From an uncultured Saprospiraceae bacterium (lineage in GTDB: Bacteria; Bacteroidota; Bacteroidia; Chitinophagales; Saprospiraceae), in contig CALGNN010000046.1 in NCBI GenBank assembly GCA_937961455.1, positions 1 through 40,270 on the forward strand: a stretch of 40,270 nucleotides of DNA. The letters run 5' to 3'. Below, one piece after another: positions 27,438 to 36,129 of the stretch; the stretch's first letter is position 1, and each line of letters starts with the position of its first letter. Below the pieces are notes generated by a model. That model made no database searches. It saw only the letters and a program-made list of their open reading frames with translations, and was not told the DNA's origin. The position numbers and the translations under genes were made by a program.

Positions 27438-28506
27438 GGAGATCGTAATTGTTGGTGCTGGACCCTCAGGATTGTCTATGGCATTGTTTCTTAGTGAACT
27501 TGGATATACTCCGAGAATATTTGACAAGAAGGAAGCCATAAATAAACACTCCAAAGCTCTAGGAGTAAACCCAAGAACCTTAGAGCTAATGAAAGCTTAT
27601 GGCATTACAGATAGATTTTTAGCAAATGGTCGAAAAATGCATGCTGTCAATATTTGGAAAGCAGACAAGCATATTTTTAAAAATGATTTTAGTAAAGTCA
27701 ATGGTGAATATCCATTCATGTTAATTCAAGCGCAAAAGGAGTCTGAAGAAATATTACTTGAGGAAATTGAAGCTAGAAAAATACCCATTCAATATCAGTC
27801 CGAATTCACCCAATTTTCTGGAACAAAAAATAATTATACTATTACTATTAAACAAGAACATTCTTTTCAAATAGACTGTGATTTTATAATCGGAGCAGAT
27901 GGCGCTAAGAGCAAGATTAGAGAACAATTAAATATTGGATATCAAGGTTTTCGCTATGATGAAGAATGGGAACTGTTTGATATCGAACTTGACATGGACT
28001 TGAATCCAGAAGAAGGACACATAAGACTCTTTCCTGAAGGTGGTATGATCATGATAAGATTAAAAAATAATGTGTGGAGAGTTGCGGGTAATTTAAAATC
28101 CATCTTAAACTATCTGCCAAAGAAAACTTCTATTGGAGAAATATATTGGGAGTCAAAATTTAGCATCAATCATAAGGTTGCTAAAAATTTAGTGCGTGAT
28201 AATATTGTTTTGATTGGAGATGCGGCCCATTTGCATTCTCCTGTAGGAGCAAGAGGAATGAACTTAGGAATTGAAGATGCATTCATAAGTAGTCGTCTCA
28301 TACATGAAAATAGATTGCATGAATATAATGCATTGAGAAGACCGTATATAGAGACGACCGTGAATAGAATTAATAACATAACAATGGGAATGGCGGGCAA
28401 TGCGACTTTTTCGAGGATAATAAGAAATCAAATAGGCAGTATGAAAATGCTCTTCCCCATCATAATGCCTAGGGTTAGAAATTTTGTTTTGGGACTAGAC
28501 AAATGA
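27424..28506 (+). CDS. FAD-dependent aromatic-type monooxygenase
   Basis: The 360-residue protein is a group A flavoprotein monooxygenase (FAD_binding_3). The dinucleotide fold is VIVGAGPSGLSMALFLSELG, followed by PRIFDKKEAI with the ribose-binding acid. The DG motif is CDFIIGADGAKSKIREQL, and the GD motif is IVLIGDAAHLHSPVGARGMN. The FAD and NAD(P)H functions are thus intact. Such enzymes hydroxylate or epoxidise aromatic or polyketide-like substrates; the substrate here is unknown. The chain lacks the long C-terminal thioredoxin-like domain of phenol hydroxylases. A cupin gene follows after 66 bp and may be co-transcribed. Confidence 0.9.
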   Translation: MKKNKEIVIVGAGPSGLSMALFLSELGYTPRIFDKKEAINKHSKALGVNPRTLELMKAYGITDRFLANGRKMHAVNIWKADKHIFKNDFSKVNGEYPFMLIQAQKESEEILLEEIEARKIPIQYQSEFTQFSGTKNNYTITIKQEHSFQIDCDFIIGADGAKSKIREQLNIGYQGFRYDEEWELFDIELDMDLNPEEGHIRLFPEGGMIMIRLKNNVWRVAGNLKSILNYLPKKTSIGEIYWESKFSINHKVAKNLVRDNIVLIGDAAHLHSPVGARGMNLGIEDAFISSRLIHENRLHEYNALRRPYIETTVNRINNITMGMAGNATFSRIIRNQIGSMKMLFPIIMPRVRNFVLGLDK

Positions 28507-28572
28507 AACCTGTGCCTTACATTTGATAGACTTAACTCGCAGTTTATTCCTCATTGATAGAAAACCCAAATT

Positions 28573-28932
28573 ATGGAAGTAGTTAACATAAAAGAAAAAT
28601 TTAATCTCTTTGACGATCAATGGAGTCCAAAAATTATCGGACAACTAAATGGGCAGGATGTGAAAATTGCCAAGGTCCAGGGAGAATTTGTCTGGCATGA
28701 TCACAAGGGAGAGGATGAAATGTTTTACATCATTAAGGGCAGTCTAAAAATAGTATTCAGAGACAAAACGCTTGTACTTAATGAAGGTGATATGCTTATT
28801 ATTCCTAGAGGTGTTGAACACAAACCTATCGCCGAAAAAGAGGTGTGGCTTATGCTCTTCGAACCTGCGAATACTAAACACACAGGAGATGTCATCCATG
28901 AGAAAACCGTAGACAAATTTGACTTCATATAA
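28573..28932 (+). CDS. Small cupin-domain protein
   Basis: The 119-residue protein is a single conserved-barrel cupin. Motif 1 is WHDHKGEDEMFYIIKG (metal ligands H, H, E in the usual order) and motif 2 is GDMLIIPRGVEHKP with the fourth histidine. The fold can bind metal and act as isomerase, dioxygenase or sugar epimerase, or only bind a ligand; nothing in the sequence decides. It follows the FAD monooxygenase and is the last gene before the palindrome at 28960. Confidence 0.88.
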   Translation: MEVVNIKEKFNLFDDQWSPKIIGQLNGQDVKIAKVQGEFVWHDHKGEDEMFYIIKGSLKIVFRDKTLVLNEGDMLIIPRGVEHKPIAEKEVWLMLFEPANTKHTGDVIHEKTVDKFDFI

Positions 28933-28959
28933 TCAATAGCCTGTTTATCAATATTTTTT

Positions 28960-29002
28960 ATATTACAAATATTTGTAATATGTAAAATTATATTTATCTT
29001 CG
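28960..29002 (+). promoter_or_regulatory. Promoter with a perfect 22-bp palindromic operator
   Basis: ATATTACAAAT (28960-28970) is followed directly by its reverse complement ATTTGTAATAT (28971-28981). The right half contains TTTG (28972-28975), and exactly 19 bp later lies TATCTTCG (28995-29002), one mismatch from TAnnTTTG. Together they fit a Bacteroidota -33/-7 promoter with a repressor site covering the -33 box. The gene served is at 29086, giving a 5' UTR of about 75 bases. The TTACA-N6-TGTAA core resembles sites of winged-helix repressors; no such gene is adjacent. Confidence 0.65.
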
Positions 29003-29085
29003 TTAGTAGAATTGATTGCAGTTTTGACGAAATCCCTTTGTTTAAACTGAAGCAATTCAAACGAAACGACTATAAATTCTAGCCC

Positions 29086-29625
29086 ATGATCGATTCTTCA
29101 GATAACTCTGTAGGAATGGTAGACTTTGATGAATATCATCAAGACAACTCCAAGGTATCTTTTACCGTAAATTTAACTCAATGGTGTTTAGTACTTGCTG
29201 TTGCCATGTTAGGCATTGCTGGTTCCATTTTTAGTTTTGATGGTAAATCAGAAGTGTACGCCAGTTTTTTAGATGACTATTTGAACACAAATGATTCTTA
29301 CCAGAACACCCCTATTCTTGCGGATTATCCCAGCAACGAAAAAAGTGTATTATTAAATTCAGATCTTAAAATTGAAGGTGTAGCTAAAACCAATTACACA
29401 TTAACCTTTTCATTTTTACAATTTGATCGCAAAGAACAATTAGAAATAGATTTTGGCAATGGAGCTACTGCAAAGGTGCGCCAAAGAGAAATGCACTATG
29501 CTTATTCCGATCCAGGCAATTATGTAGTAAAGTTGCATCGATATGATGAAGCAAAAAAGAAGTCTTCCATCGTCGGCACCCTAAATATTAAGGAGTCGAT
29601 TCCTTTATATGGACAAATTAGATAA
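29086..29625 (+). CDS. Membrane-anchored protein with PKD-like domain, function unknown
   Basis: The 179-residue protein has a cytoplasmic N-terminus of about 30 residues and one membrane segment (WCLVLAVAMLGIAGSIFSF, about 34-52). The outside part is about 125 residues and ends in a PKD-like sandwich: LEIDFGNGATAKVRQREMHY and AYSDPGNYVVKLHRYDEA, the pattern in which xDFGxG and YxxPGxYxVxL mark PKD folds. No enzyme motif is seen. It is the only gene behind the palindrome-bearing promoter at 28960-29002 and is convergent with the DUF4159 gene 2 bp away. Function is unknown; regulated expression is inferred from the promoter. Confidence 0.8.
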   Translation: MIDSSDNSVGMVDFDEYHQDNSKVSFTVNLTQWCLVLAVAMLGIAGSIFSFDGKSEVYASFLDDYLNTNDSYQNTPILADYPSNEKSVLLNSDLKIEGVAKTNYTLTFSFLQFDRKEQLEIDFGNGATAKVRQREMHYAYSDPGNYVVKLHRYDEAKKKSSIVGTLNIKESIPLYGQIR

Positions 29626-29627
29626 GC

Positions 29628-30281
29628 CTATTGATCAAAAGCGAATTGGACAATGTTCGCCCCCATTTGTAAGGCCTTTTGTCTAAGCTCGTCGGGATCA
29701 CCATGCACTTCTTGATCTTCCCATCCATCTCCAAGATCACATTCATAGGTATAAAAGCAAATGACTCTACCTTCCCATATCAATGCAAAACCTTGAGGAG
29801 GCTTTTCATCATGTTTGTGAATTTTAGGCAAACCTGTTTTGAATGGATATTTCTGATTATAAATAGGATGTGTAAATGGTAGTTCAATTAATTCTAGTTC
29901 CGGAAATACTTTCTTCATGGCAGATCTCACATAAGGATCCATTCCATAATTATCATCAATATGCAGAAATCCTCCTGCTAACAAATAGGTCCTGAGATTT
30001 TCAGCCTCTGTATCTGAGAAGACCACATTCCCATGTCCCGTCATATGTAAAAAAGGAAAATTAAAAATATCTGCATTACCTACCTCTACAGTTTCATAGT
30101 CTTCATCAAAATTAGTCCCTAAATTATCATTGCAATAATTGGATAAGTTTTTCAAAGACGTAGGATTTGCATACCAATCTCCTCCCCCACTATATTTCAA
30201 AAGCGCCAGTTTTAAGGTTGGCTCAGATTGAAAGCCTGATAGAAAAAAAACCAACAATAGTAATCCTAATAATTTTTTCAT
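29628..30281 (-). CDS. Exported DUF4159 family protein
   Basis: The 217-residue protein has a signal peptide (MKKLLGLLLLVFFLSGFQS). The DUF4159 domain has LKLALLKYSGGGDWYANP, FPFLHMTGHGNVVFSDTEAE, LRTYLLAGGFLHIDDNYGMD and a conserved end with DPDELRQKALQMGANIVQFA. The fold is a class I glutamine amidotransferase-like (ThuA-related) sandwich; activity is not established. ATG 30281 is chosen because its four-base ATGA overlap with the rsmE stop implies coupled translation; a longer frame begins at 30308 inside rsmE. Confidence 0.88.
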   Translation of the reverse strand: MKKLLGLLLLVFFLSGFQSEPTLKLALLKYSGGGDWYANPTSLKNLSNYCNDNLGTNFDEDYETVEVGNADIFNFPFLHMTGHGNVVFSDTEAENLRTYLLAGGFLHIDDNYGMDPYVRSAMKKVFPELELIELPFTHPIYNQKYPFKTGLPKIHKHDEKPPQGFALIWEGRVICFYTYECDLGDGWEDQEVHGDPDELRQKALQMGANIVQFAFDQ

Positions 30282-30979
30282 TGTGCTTTTGCATTTAATA
30301 CAGAACAAATATATATCGCGGCGGTTTCAACACGCAATCTGCTTGAACCCAGATGAACACCCGTCCATCCATTTGACAGTGCGTCTTCGATTTCAGTAGA
30401 AGAAAAATCACCTTCAGGACCAACCATAATGATAACGGATTCTGATGGATTGTATTGATCCTTGATATGATTTTTTCCATCAAAAATCGCAATTAACTTT
30501 TGATCAATATGATCCCAGTTCTTTTTCAACAAATCCTTATAGCTTATTAGTTCACCAAGCTCGGGCATTCTCGTTTGAAAACTTTGTTTCATGGCTGTAG
30601 CTATAATCTTAGCAGATCTATTATGGTTCATTTTTTTCCTTTCTGAGTGGTGGCTGTAAAAAGGAATGATCTGCTTGATTCCCAATTCTGTTGCTTTTTC
30701 TAGAAACCACTCAAAGCGCTGTGATTGTTTGGTTAAGGCTACTGCTAAAACAACATCTTGTTTGAACGTATTCTGATCTAGTTCTTTTGTAAGAATCTTT
30801 GCTTCGAAAGACTTCTTTGAAGCACTTAAGATTCTAGCCTCGTATCTGTGCCCTTGACCGTCCGTAAAATAGATCTGATCTCCAATATTTTTTCTCAAAA
30901 CTTTTAAGCAATGACGTGCTTCATTCTCATCGAATGTAGCGATGTCATCATTAATACTTTCTGACAAAAAACAATACAT
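30278..30979 (-). CDS. rsmE: 16S rRNA (uracil-1498 N3)-methyltransferase RsmE
   Basis: The 233-residue SPOUT-class protein has the PUA-like N-terminus (ENEARHCLKVLRKNIGDQIY, TDGQGHRYEARI) and the knotted C-terminal domain with SQRFEWFLEKATELGIKQII, SVIIMVGPEGDFSSTEIED and LGSSRLRVETAAIYICSVL. It methylates U1498 of 16S rRNA in the decoding centre. Its stop codon overlaps the start of the DUF4159 gene (ATGA). It is divergent from rseP, with 144 bp between. Confidence 0.96.
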   Translation of the reverse strand: MYCFLSESINDDIATFDENEARHCLKVLRKNIGDQIYFTDGQGHRYEARILSASKKSFEAKILTKELDQNTFKQDVVLAVALTKQSQRFEWFLEKATELGIKQIIPFYSHHSERKKMNHNRSAKIIATAMKQSFQTRMPELGELISYKDLLKKNWDHIDQKLIAIFDGKNHIKDQYNPSESVIIMVGPEGDFSSTEIEDALSNGWTGVHLGSSRLRVETAAIYICSVLNAKAQ

Positions 30980-31053
30980 AGGCTATATAAAAAGACTTAA
31001 AATATAAAGGTAAGTGAATCTCTATTAAAATAGCACAGCACGTATATAAATAC

Positions 31054-31061
31054 TACCTTTG
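31054..31061 (+). promoter_or_regulatory. Bacteroidota -7 element of the rseP-hscB operon
   Basis: TACCTTTG matches TAnnTTTG, 62 bp before the rseP start and in the right orientation. No clear TTTG lies 19 bp upstream. Confidence 0.4.
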
Positions 31062-31123
31062 CCGCCTATTTAAAAACTTTTTTCTTAAACATACCGTTTC
31101 AGATAAAGTATTAAACTTAGTAT

Positions 31124-32455
31124 ATGTTAGTAATTATTGCTCAGTTCTTTTTGAGCTTGTCCATATTAGTAGTCCTGCACGAGTTAGGTCATTTTTTACC
31201 AGCAAAATGGTTTGGAACCAAGGTGGAAAAATTTTACCTATTTTTTGATCCATGGTTTTCACTTTTCAAGTATAAAAAAGGAGAAACAGAGTATGGTGTT
31301 GGTTGGCTTCCTTTGGGAGGATATGTCAAAATTGCTGGAATGGTTGATGAAAGCTTTGACATGGATCAAATGCAAGGAGAACCTCAAGAGTGGGAATTCA
31401 GATCCAAGCCAGCTTGGCAAAGACTTATAATTATGTTGGGCGGAGTCACGGTGAATTTCTTATTAGGCTTTTTCATTTTCGCCATGTTACTATTCAAGTT
31501 TGGGGATAAATATTTGCCTAGTCAAAATGCGACTTATGGTATCGCAGTTGATTCTATCGGATATGATTTGGGCTTAAGAGATGGAGACCAAATATTGAAG
31601 GTAGGCTCAAAAGACTTTGATAAGTTTAGCGCAGGAGCACTCAAACAAGAGATCATTTTCAATGAAGCAAAAACCATCTTGGTCAATAGAGGTGGACTAG
31701 AGGTAACACTGCCTGTCGCAGAAGATTACGGTAAAAAATTGGCTAGTTATGATTATAGTGAATACCGGGTATTTGCACCAAGAATGCCTTTTGTCATAAG
31801 TGAATTCAATAAAAATTCGCCTGCTGAAAAAAGTGGTGCAAAAGTCAATGATAAAATTGTAGGTGTTAATGGTCAAAGAACAGATTATTTCAATGAGTTT
31901 GCCAAGTATGTAAAAGGTCTTGATGATCGCAATATCAAATTGATGGTACAAAGGGATGGAGACATCAAAGAACTGGATGTTGAAATGACTGAGAATAATT
32001 TGATCGGCGCAATTGCTAAGCCTGCATTTGATTTATTTGAAACAGAAACGCAAGACTTCACTTTTGCAGAATCATTTCCTGCTGGATACAAAAAAGGAAT
32101 GGATTTCATTAAATCTCAATTGAAGGCTTATGGCCTTATGGCAAGAGGTAAGTTGAGTATTAATGACAGTTTGGGTGGCTTTGGTTCTATCGCCAAATTA
32201 TTTCCACGAGTTTGGGATTGGCAGATATTTTGGAGAATGACAGCGATTCTATCATTAATACTAGGTTTCATGAATTTGCTTCCTATTCCAGCACTTGATG
32301 GTGGACATGTAATGTTCTTAATGTGGGAAATGCTAACTGGTAAAAAACCAAGTGACTCTTTCATGGAAAAGGCCACCTTAGTTGGATTTATATTAATTAT
32401 AGCACTTGTCCTTTATGCAAATGGATTGGATGTTTGGCGAGGTTGGTTTAAATAA
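31124..32455 (+). CDS. rseP: Site-2 intramembrane metalloprotease RseP
   Basis: The 443-residue protein is an S2P protease. The zinc motif HELGH is at residues 19-23 in the first membrane segment, and the second active-site motif NLLPIPALDGGH is near residue 385 in the last third. Between them lie membrane segments and two PDZ-like regions, the clearer being SPAEKSGAKVNDKIVGVNGQ. RseP-type enzymes cut membrane-bound anti-sigma factors and signal-peptide remnants. It lies 8 bp before hscB and shares its operon. It is about 7 kb from the sigma factor/membrane-TPR pair at 37984-39277; a functional link is conceivable but not shown. Confidence 0.95.
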   Translation: MLVIIAQFFLSLSILVVLHELGHFLPAKWFGTKVEKFYLFFDPWFSLFKYKKGETEYGVGWLPLGGYVKIAGMVDESFDMDQMQGEPQEWEFRSKPAWQRLIIMLGGVTVNFLLGFFIFAMLLFKFGDKYLPSQNATYGIAVDSIGYDLGLRDGDQILKVGSKDFDKFSAGALKQEIIFNEAKTILVNRGGLEVTLPVAEDYGKKLASYDYSEYRVFAPRMPFVISEFNKNSPAEKSGAKVNDKIVGVNGQRTDYFNEFAKYVKGLDDRNIKLMVQRDGDIKELDVEMTENNLIGAIAKPAFDLFETETQDFTFAESFPAGYKKGMDFIKSQLKAYGLMARGKLSINDSLGGFGSIAKLFPRVWDWQIFWRMTAILSLILGFMNLLPIPALDGGHVMFLMWEMLTGKKPSDSFMEKATLVGFILIIALVLYANGLDVWRGWFK

Positions 32456-32463
32456 AAAGTAGC

Positions 32464-32976
32464 TTGGAAAATTTCTTTGCCTTTTATGATCTTCCTTTTA
32501 GTCTACATGTAGATCAAGGACATTTACGCAAAAAATTCTATGAATTCAGCCGTAAGTATCATCCAGATTTTCATACGCAAGCCTCAGGTGATGTTCAGGC
32601 TGAAATCCTCCACAAATCAAGCTTGAATAACAAGGCATTCGAAACTTTAGCTGATCAAAATAAAAGAATCAAGTACATTCTTGAATACAAGAATCTACTG
32701 GTAGAAGGGAAAAATGCCATCCCTCAAGATTTCTTGATGGAAATGATGGATTTCAATGAAACGCTTATGGAATTGGAGATGGATTTTGATCTCGAAGCTA
32801 AAAGCTTATTACATCAGAATCTCACAAAACTTTCTGAAGAATTATTTCAATCCATAAGGGAACTAGACGAGCCCAATATAATCCTTGATGATGCTTCGCT
32901 AGAAAAACTAAAGGACTATTATTTAAAAAATCAATATCTAAAGAATCTATTCGGAAAGCTCGAGGAACTGTCTTAA
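32464..32976 (+). CDS. hscB: Fe-S assembly co-chaperone HscB
   Basis: The 170-residue protein has an N-terminal J domain with the HPD motif at 33-35 (SRKYHPDFH) and a C-terminal HscB oligomerisation domain of helical hairpins (KRIKYILEYKNLLVEG, PQDFLMEMMDFNETLMELEM). It hands the Fe-S scaffold to the Hsp70 HscA. The start is TTG at 32464, 8 bp after rseP, giving the family's usual beginning (xNFFAFYDLP). The A-type carrier gene is about 11.5 kb away and no scaffold is present in the window. Confidence 0.93.
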   Translation: MENFFAFYDLPFSLHVDQGHLRKKFYEFSRKYHPDFHTQASGDVQAEILHKSSLNNKAFETLADQNKRIKYILEYKNLLVEGKNAIPQDFLMEMMDFNETLMELEMDFDLEAKSLLHQNLTKLSEELFQSIRELDEPNIILDDASLEKLKDYYLKNQYLKNLFGKLEELS

Positions 32977-33000
32977 TTCAAATCCAATACTAGTGGAATT

Positions 33001-35892
33001 TTAATTTTTATTTGAGCGTTTACGAAAGGCTAAAAAAGACAGCAGCGCAAAAAGGCATAAAATCACATATCGCCAAATACTTGGCAAACCAGACTTTACA
33101 TTATACGCTGATTGGTCTCCTATCACCGTCCATGCTGCCCAATAGACGGGCTTGCGAAATGCAGGACTGCTTAGTTTATCATTGCTTAGATATTCCAATT
33201 GTGCCAATTGCATAGCGCGGTCTTTGGTAAATCCTTTTTTCAAAAATCGATAATACTCCAACATGATTTTTTTACTGGATTCATCAGATATACTCCAGAG
33301 GCTTGCTACAACGCTCGGCACACCCGAATAAAAAACCGCTCTTGCAAGACTGTTTAAACCTTCACTGATTCGAAAAGGTCCAAGTGCTGTATTGCAAGCA
33401 CTCATTACAAACATTTTTGCTTTCAATTTCATTTGATACAACTCATGTAAATGAAGAAAATTATCAAGTGTATCTCTCGTTTTGGTAAATAACAAAGATG
33501 ATTTATTTTTCTGATCATAATCCACAATGGAGTGTGTCGCAATATGGATAAAATCCGCTTGAGTAATTTCATTCAAAAAATTCGCTCTTGTTGCTTGTTC
33601 ATTCAACCAAGCTTTCCCATCCATCATTTCTGCAATTTCTTTTGCCTCATCATCAGAGAAAGGAAGGTTGGTCAATTTACCTCCTCGAACGATTTCGTTT
33701 ACTGAGGCATTCTCAATGCTATCTTGACTCAATTGATCCAAATAATCCAAAGTATATTTATCGAATTCTAGTCCAAAACTTACAAAGTTGTTATTCCAAT
33801 TATTTTGAAGTTCTTCATCTAAAATCATCCCAGCATAAAATGCATAACTTATAGAATAGTCGGTGATTAAATAATTATCTATTTGATCCCAAGTGCTTGT
33901 TTCACTTCTAAGAAAGGCTTGAAAAGGAATGGTATGTAAGGGACCATCTGGAATAATTCTTATACGAATTAAGCTTGAATCATTATAATGACTTATAGTT
34001 GATCCCAATAAAAATTTATAAAGTTCATGTGAACTATTCACAAACTGAGCTTCAGCAATTGCAGTAGAATCATTTACAAAATCCAGATCCGTAAGAGATT
34101 TTCTAAAATCTTTAATCCATGAATTAATTAAGGGAGGAATGGGCTTTTGTTCAACAAAAAATGAGTCTTGAGTCAAACTAAAAATGTAACAATCTTTTTC
34201 CCCAAGAAAGTATTTAATCAATAGCGTATTTGCATCTAAATTGCTTTGAAGCTCATCGACTGAAGCAATATTAATTTCATCTTCTAGCTGCGAATACAAA
34301 GGATAATTCTCCCTAATAAATTGCTCCTTCCCTGCTATTTCTTTTTTCAAATCAAAAAGCTTTGCCCGCTCTTCACTAACTGTATCCACAGAAAGTCCCG
34401 CCACTAAAGTTTCTTGATAATTTATTTCTTTTTGGATTTGATTGACTTCATCAATTAAACTATCCGGTACTTCAGCTGCTATCAAGGCATCCTCTTGAGC
34501 AACCATCTCCCTTAAAACAAATGCATTAGCTTTTTGACTTGCCTCAAAAGCTTGTACTTTCAAACTACTGTTATTGGTATTTGTCCCAGCAACTAAATTG
34601 GAAGAAATCAAGTCTTCAAAAAATGGATGTGTATAAGAGCCAGACACTAATTTAGATTCTGTCCCATCATAATTTTGCTTTATTATTTCGATAAGATCCA
34701 CTGAAGCTTGGTAATGGTCTCTGGCTAAATTGAGATCTGAAACATCTTGGCTAAGTCTGTACTTTTCTAAAAAAATATGCGCCTTCTCTCTAAACACTTC
34801 CATCAACCAGATTTCCTTCGTCCATAAATTTTTTGAAGGAATAACAATAGGATCTGCATTATCAAAAGCATCTAAAAAATTTATTAGAGCCTCTTGGATA
34901 TAGGATAATGCCAGGTCAAGATTGCCATTTTTACTTTCCGCTAATCCTTTCAAATAAACAAATTTAGCATACTCCCTTTTACTCCCTAAAGCTTCAAAAT
35001 CATTTTGAATTTCTTGTAATAGCAATAATGCCTCAGTGGGATTGTTTTGCTTCAATAATATTTCTGCCTTGTGTTTTTTAAAATAATAACATGGATTATC
35101 AACACCAGAAGATTCACATAAGTTGATAGCTTGATTATTTAAGGCCAGTGCATTAAGTAACTGATCTCTAGCTAAAGCATATCGGGCACGCGTCATTTCA
35201 ACGGAGCCATCTTTTGGATCATAGATCGCGACTTGTTTATTTGTAATAGCTTCTGCATCATCAATTGCTCCCTTATAAAAATAAGCATCAGACAAATTTT
35301 GATAGTTACCGTAAACGCTTCCAGTGTTATTCATTGATTGGTATAAGAACACACTTTCAGAGCAGTAGTCAATGGCTTTTTCATAATCACCTAGCATGAT
35401 GTAGTTGATGCCTAGATTGCCGAACAAGTATGCCATCCATGCAGTATCATTTTCTTGAACAAAAGATGATAGTGCTGATTCGTAATTGTTCAAAGAAGGA
35501 AAGAGCTCACCAATTTCATTATATGAAAATCCTAAAAGACTTTGCATTCGACCAAATAGTCCTTGCTCAGATTCAGGAAATATTAACAATGAACTGTCAA
35601 TCAAATTAATGGCAGCATTATGATTGGAACTAGCAGCTTCATAATCATACCATACTCGCACAGCTTTATAAAAAAACAACCAATAATTATCAGCTTCAAA
35701 AGAAGCCATTAGCGTTTTAGCTTTTTGTTTTGCCAGAGGAATATCTGCTCCTTGAAATAATAATTCCAGACTATCAATACTTGCTTCTGCTAAAATGCTA
35801 TCCTGGGTTGATTGAGCATAAATATATCTTGGGCAGGCTGACAGTACAATCAGAAAAACAATACTTGCAATAGCTTTAGTTAGATAGCTCAT
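33001..35892 (-). CDS. Exported TPR-CHAT (caspase-like) protein with C-terminal membrane anchor
   Basis: From ATG 35892 the protein has 963 residues. Residues 1-27 are an export signal; LSAC could be a lipobox, or cleavage may follow YAQ. Residues about 60-420 are TPR-like helical repeats (for example YLFGNLGINYIMLGDYEKAI). A coiled linker follows. The C-terminal third is a CHAT domain: the histidine block IHIATHSIV (H787), then MFVMSACNTALG (C833), and the closing VASLWSISDESSKKIMLEYY. H and C form the presumed caspase-type dyad and are both intact. The end carries a membrane segment (about 939-957) and a basic tail. The signal and stop-transfer tail imply that TPR and CHAT face the periplasm. 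A frame to 35976 would hide the signal. It lies in a module with a T9SS protein, a sigma factor and a membrane TPR protein. Confidence 0.9.
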   Translation of the reverse strand: MSYLTKAIASIVFLIVLSACPRYIYAQSTQDSILAEASIDSLELLFQGADIPLAKQKAKTLMASFEADNYWLFFYKAVRVWYDYEAASSNHNAAINLIDSSLLIFPESEQGLFGRMQSLLGFSYNEIGELFPSLNNYESALSSFVQENDTAWMAYLFGNLGINYIMLGDYEKAIDYCSESVFLYQSMNNTGSVYGNYQNLSDAYFYKGAIDDAEAITNKQVAIYDPKDGSVEMTRARYALARDQLLNALALNNQAINLCESSGVDNPCYYFKKHKAEILLKQNNPTEALLLLQEIQNDFEALGSKREYAKFVYLKGLAESKNGNLDLALSYIQEALINFLDAFDNADPIVIPSKNLWTKEIWLMEVFREKAHIFLEKYRLSQDVSDLNLARDHYQASVDLIEIIKQNYDGTESKLVSGSYTHPFFEDLISSNLVAGTNTNNSSLKVQAFEASQKANAFVLREMVAQEDALIAAEVPDSLIDEVNQIQKEINYQETLVAGLSVDTVSEERAKLFDLKKEIAGKEQFIRENYPLYSQLEDEINIASVDELQSNLDANTLLIKYFLGEKDCYIFSLTQDSFFVEQKPIPPLINSWIKDFRKSLTDLDFVNDSTAIAEAQFVNSSHELYKFLLGSTISHYNDSSLIRIRIIPDGPLHTIPFQAFLRSETSTWDQIDNYLITDYSISYAFYAGMILDEELQNNWNNNFVSFGLEFDKYTLDYLDQLSQDSIENASVNEIVRGGKLTNLPFSDDEAKEIAEMMDGKAWLNEQATRANFLNEITQADFIHIATHSIVDYDQKNKSSLLFTKTRDTLDNFLHLHELYQMKLKAKMFVMSACNTALGPFRISEGLNSLARAVFYSGVPSVVASLWSISDESSKKIMLEYYRFLKKGFTKDRAMQLAQLEYLSNDKLSSPAFRKPVYWAAWTVIGDQSAYNVKSGLPSIWRYVILCLFALLSFLAFRKRSNKN

Positions 35893-36129
35893 TGCATCAT
35901 GATAATTTATATATCCTAATACAATTGATTGAAATGGAATCTGGTGACAATCTATGTTGACTGCTTGTAAGAGCAATTAGTGGCAAAATTGGCCGAAGAA
36001 ATTCAACTATAATTTTTGTCATAAATCTAAATCAAGGGATTAATAGTAACTATATAAAGCTCAAAGTCTTGAAATGTGACATTGTAGTAAAGGAATAAAT
36101 ATTCAGATCAGCCTATTGCAATAGAACGC

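Noticed and set aside
31124-32455. RseP as a confirmed part of the sigma/TPR/CHAT module
   Set aside because: It sits in an operon with hscB, is separated by several genes and is a housekeeping enzyme in most Bacteroidota; only a possible functional link remains.
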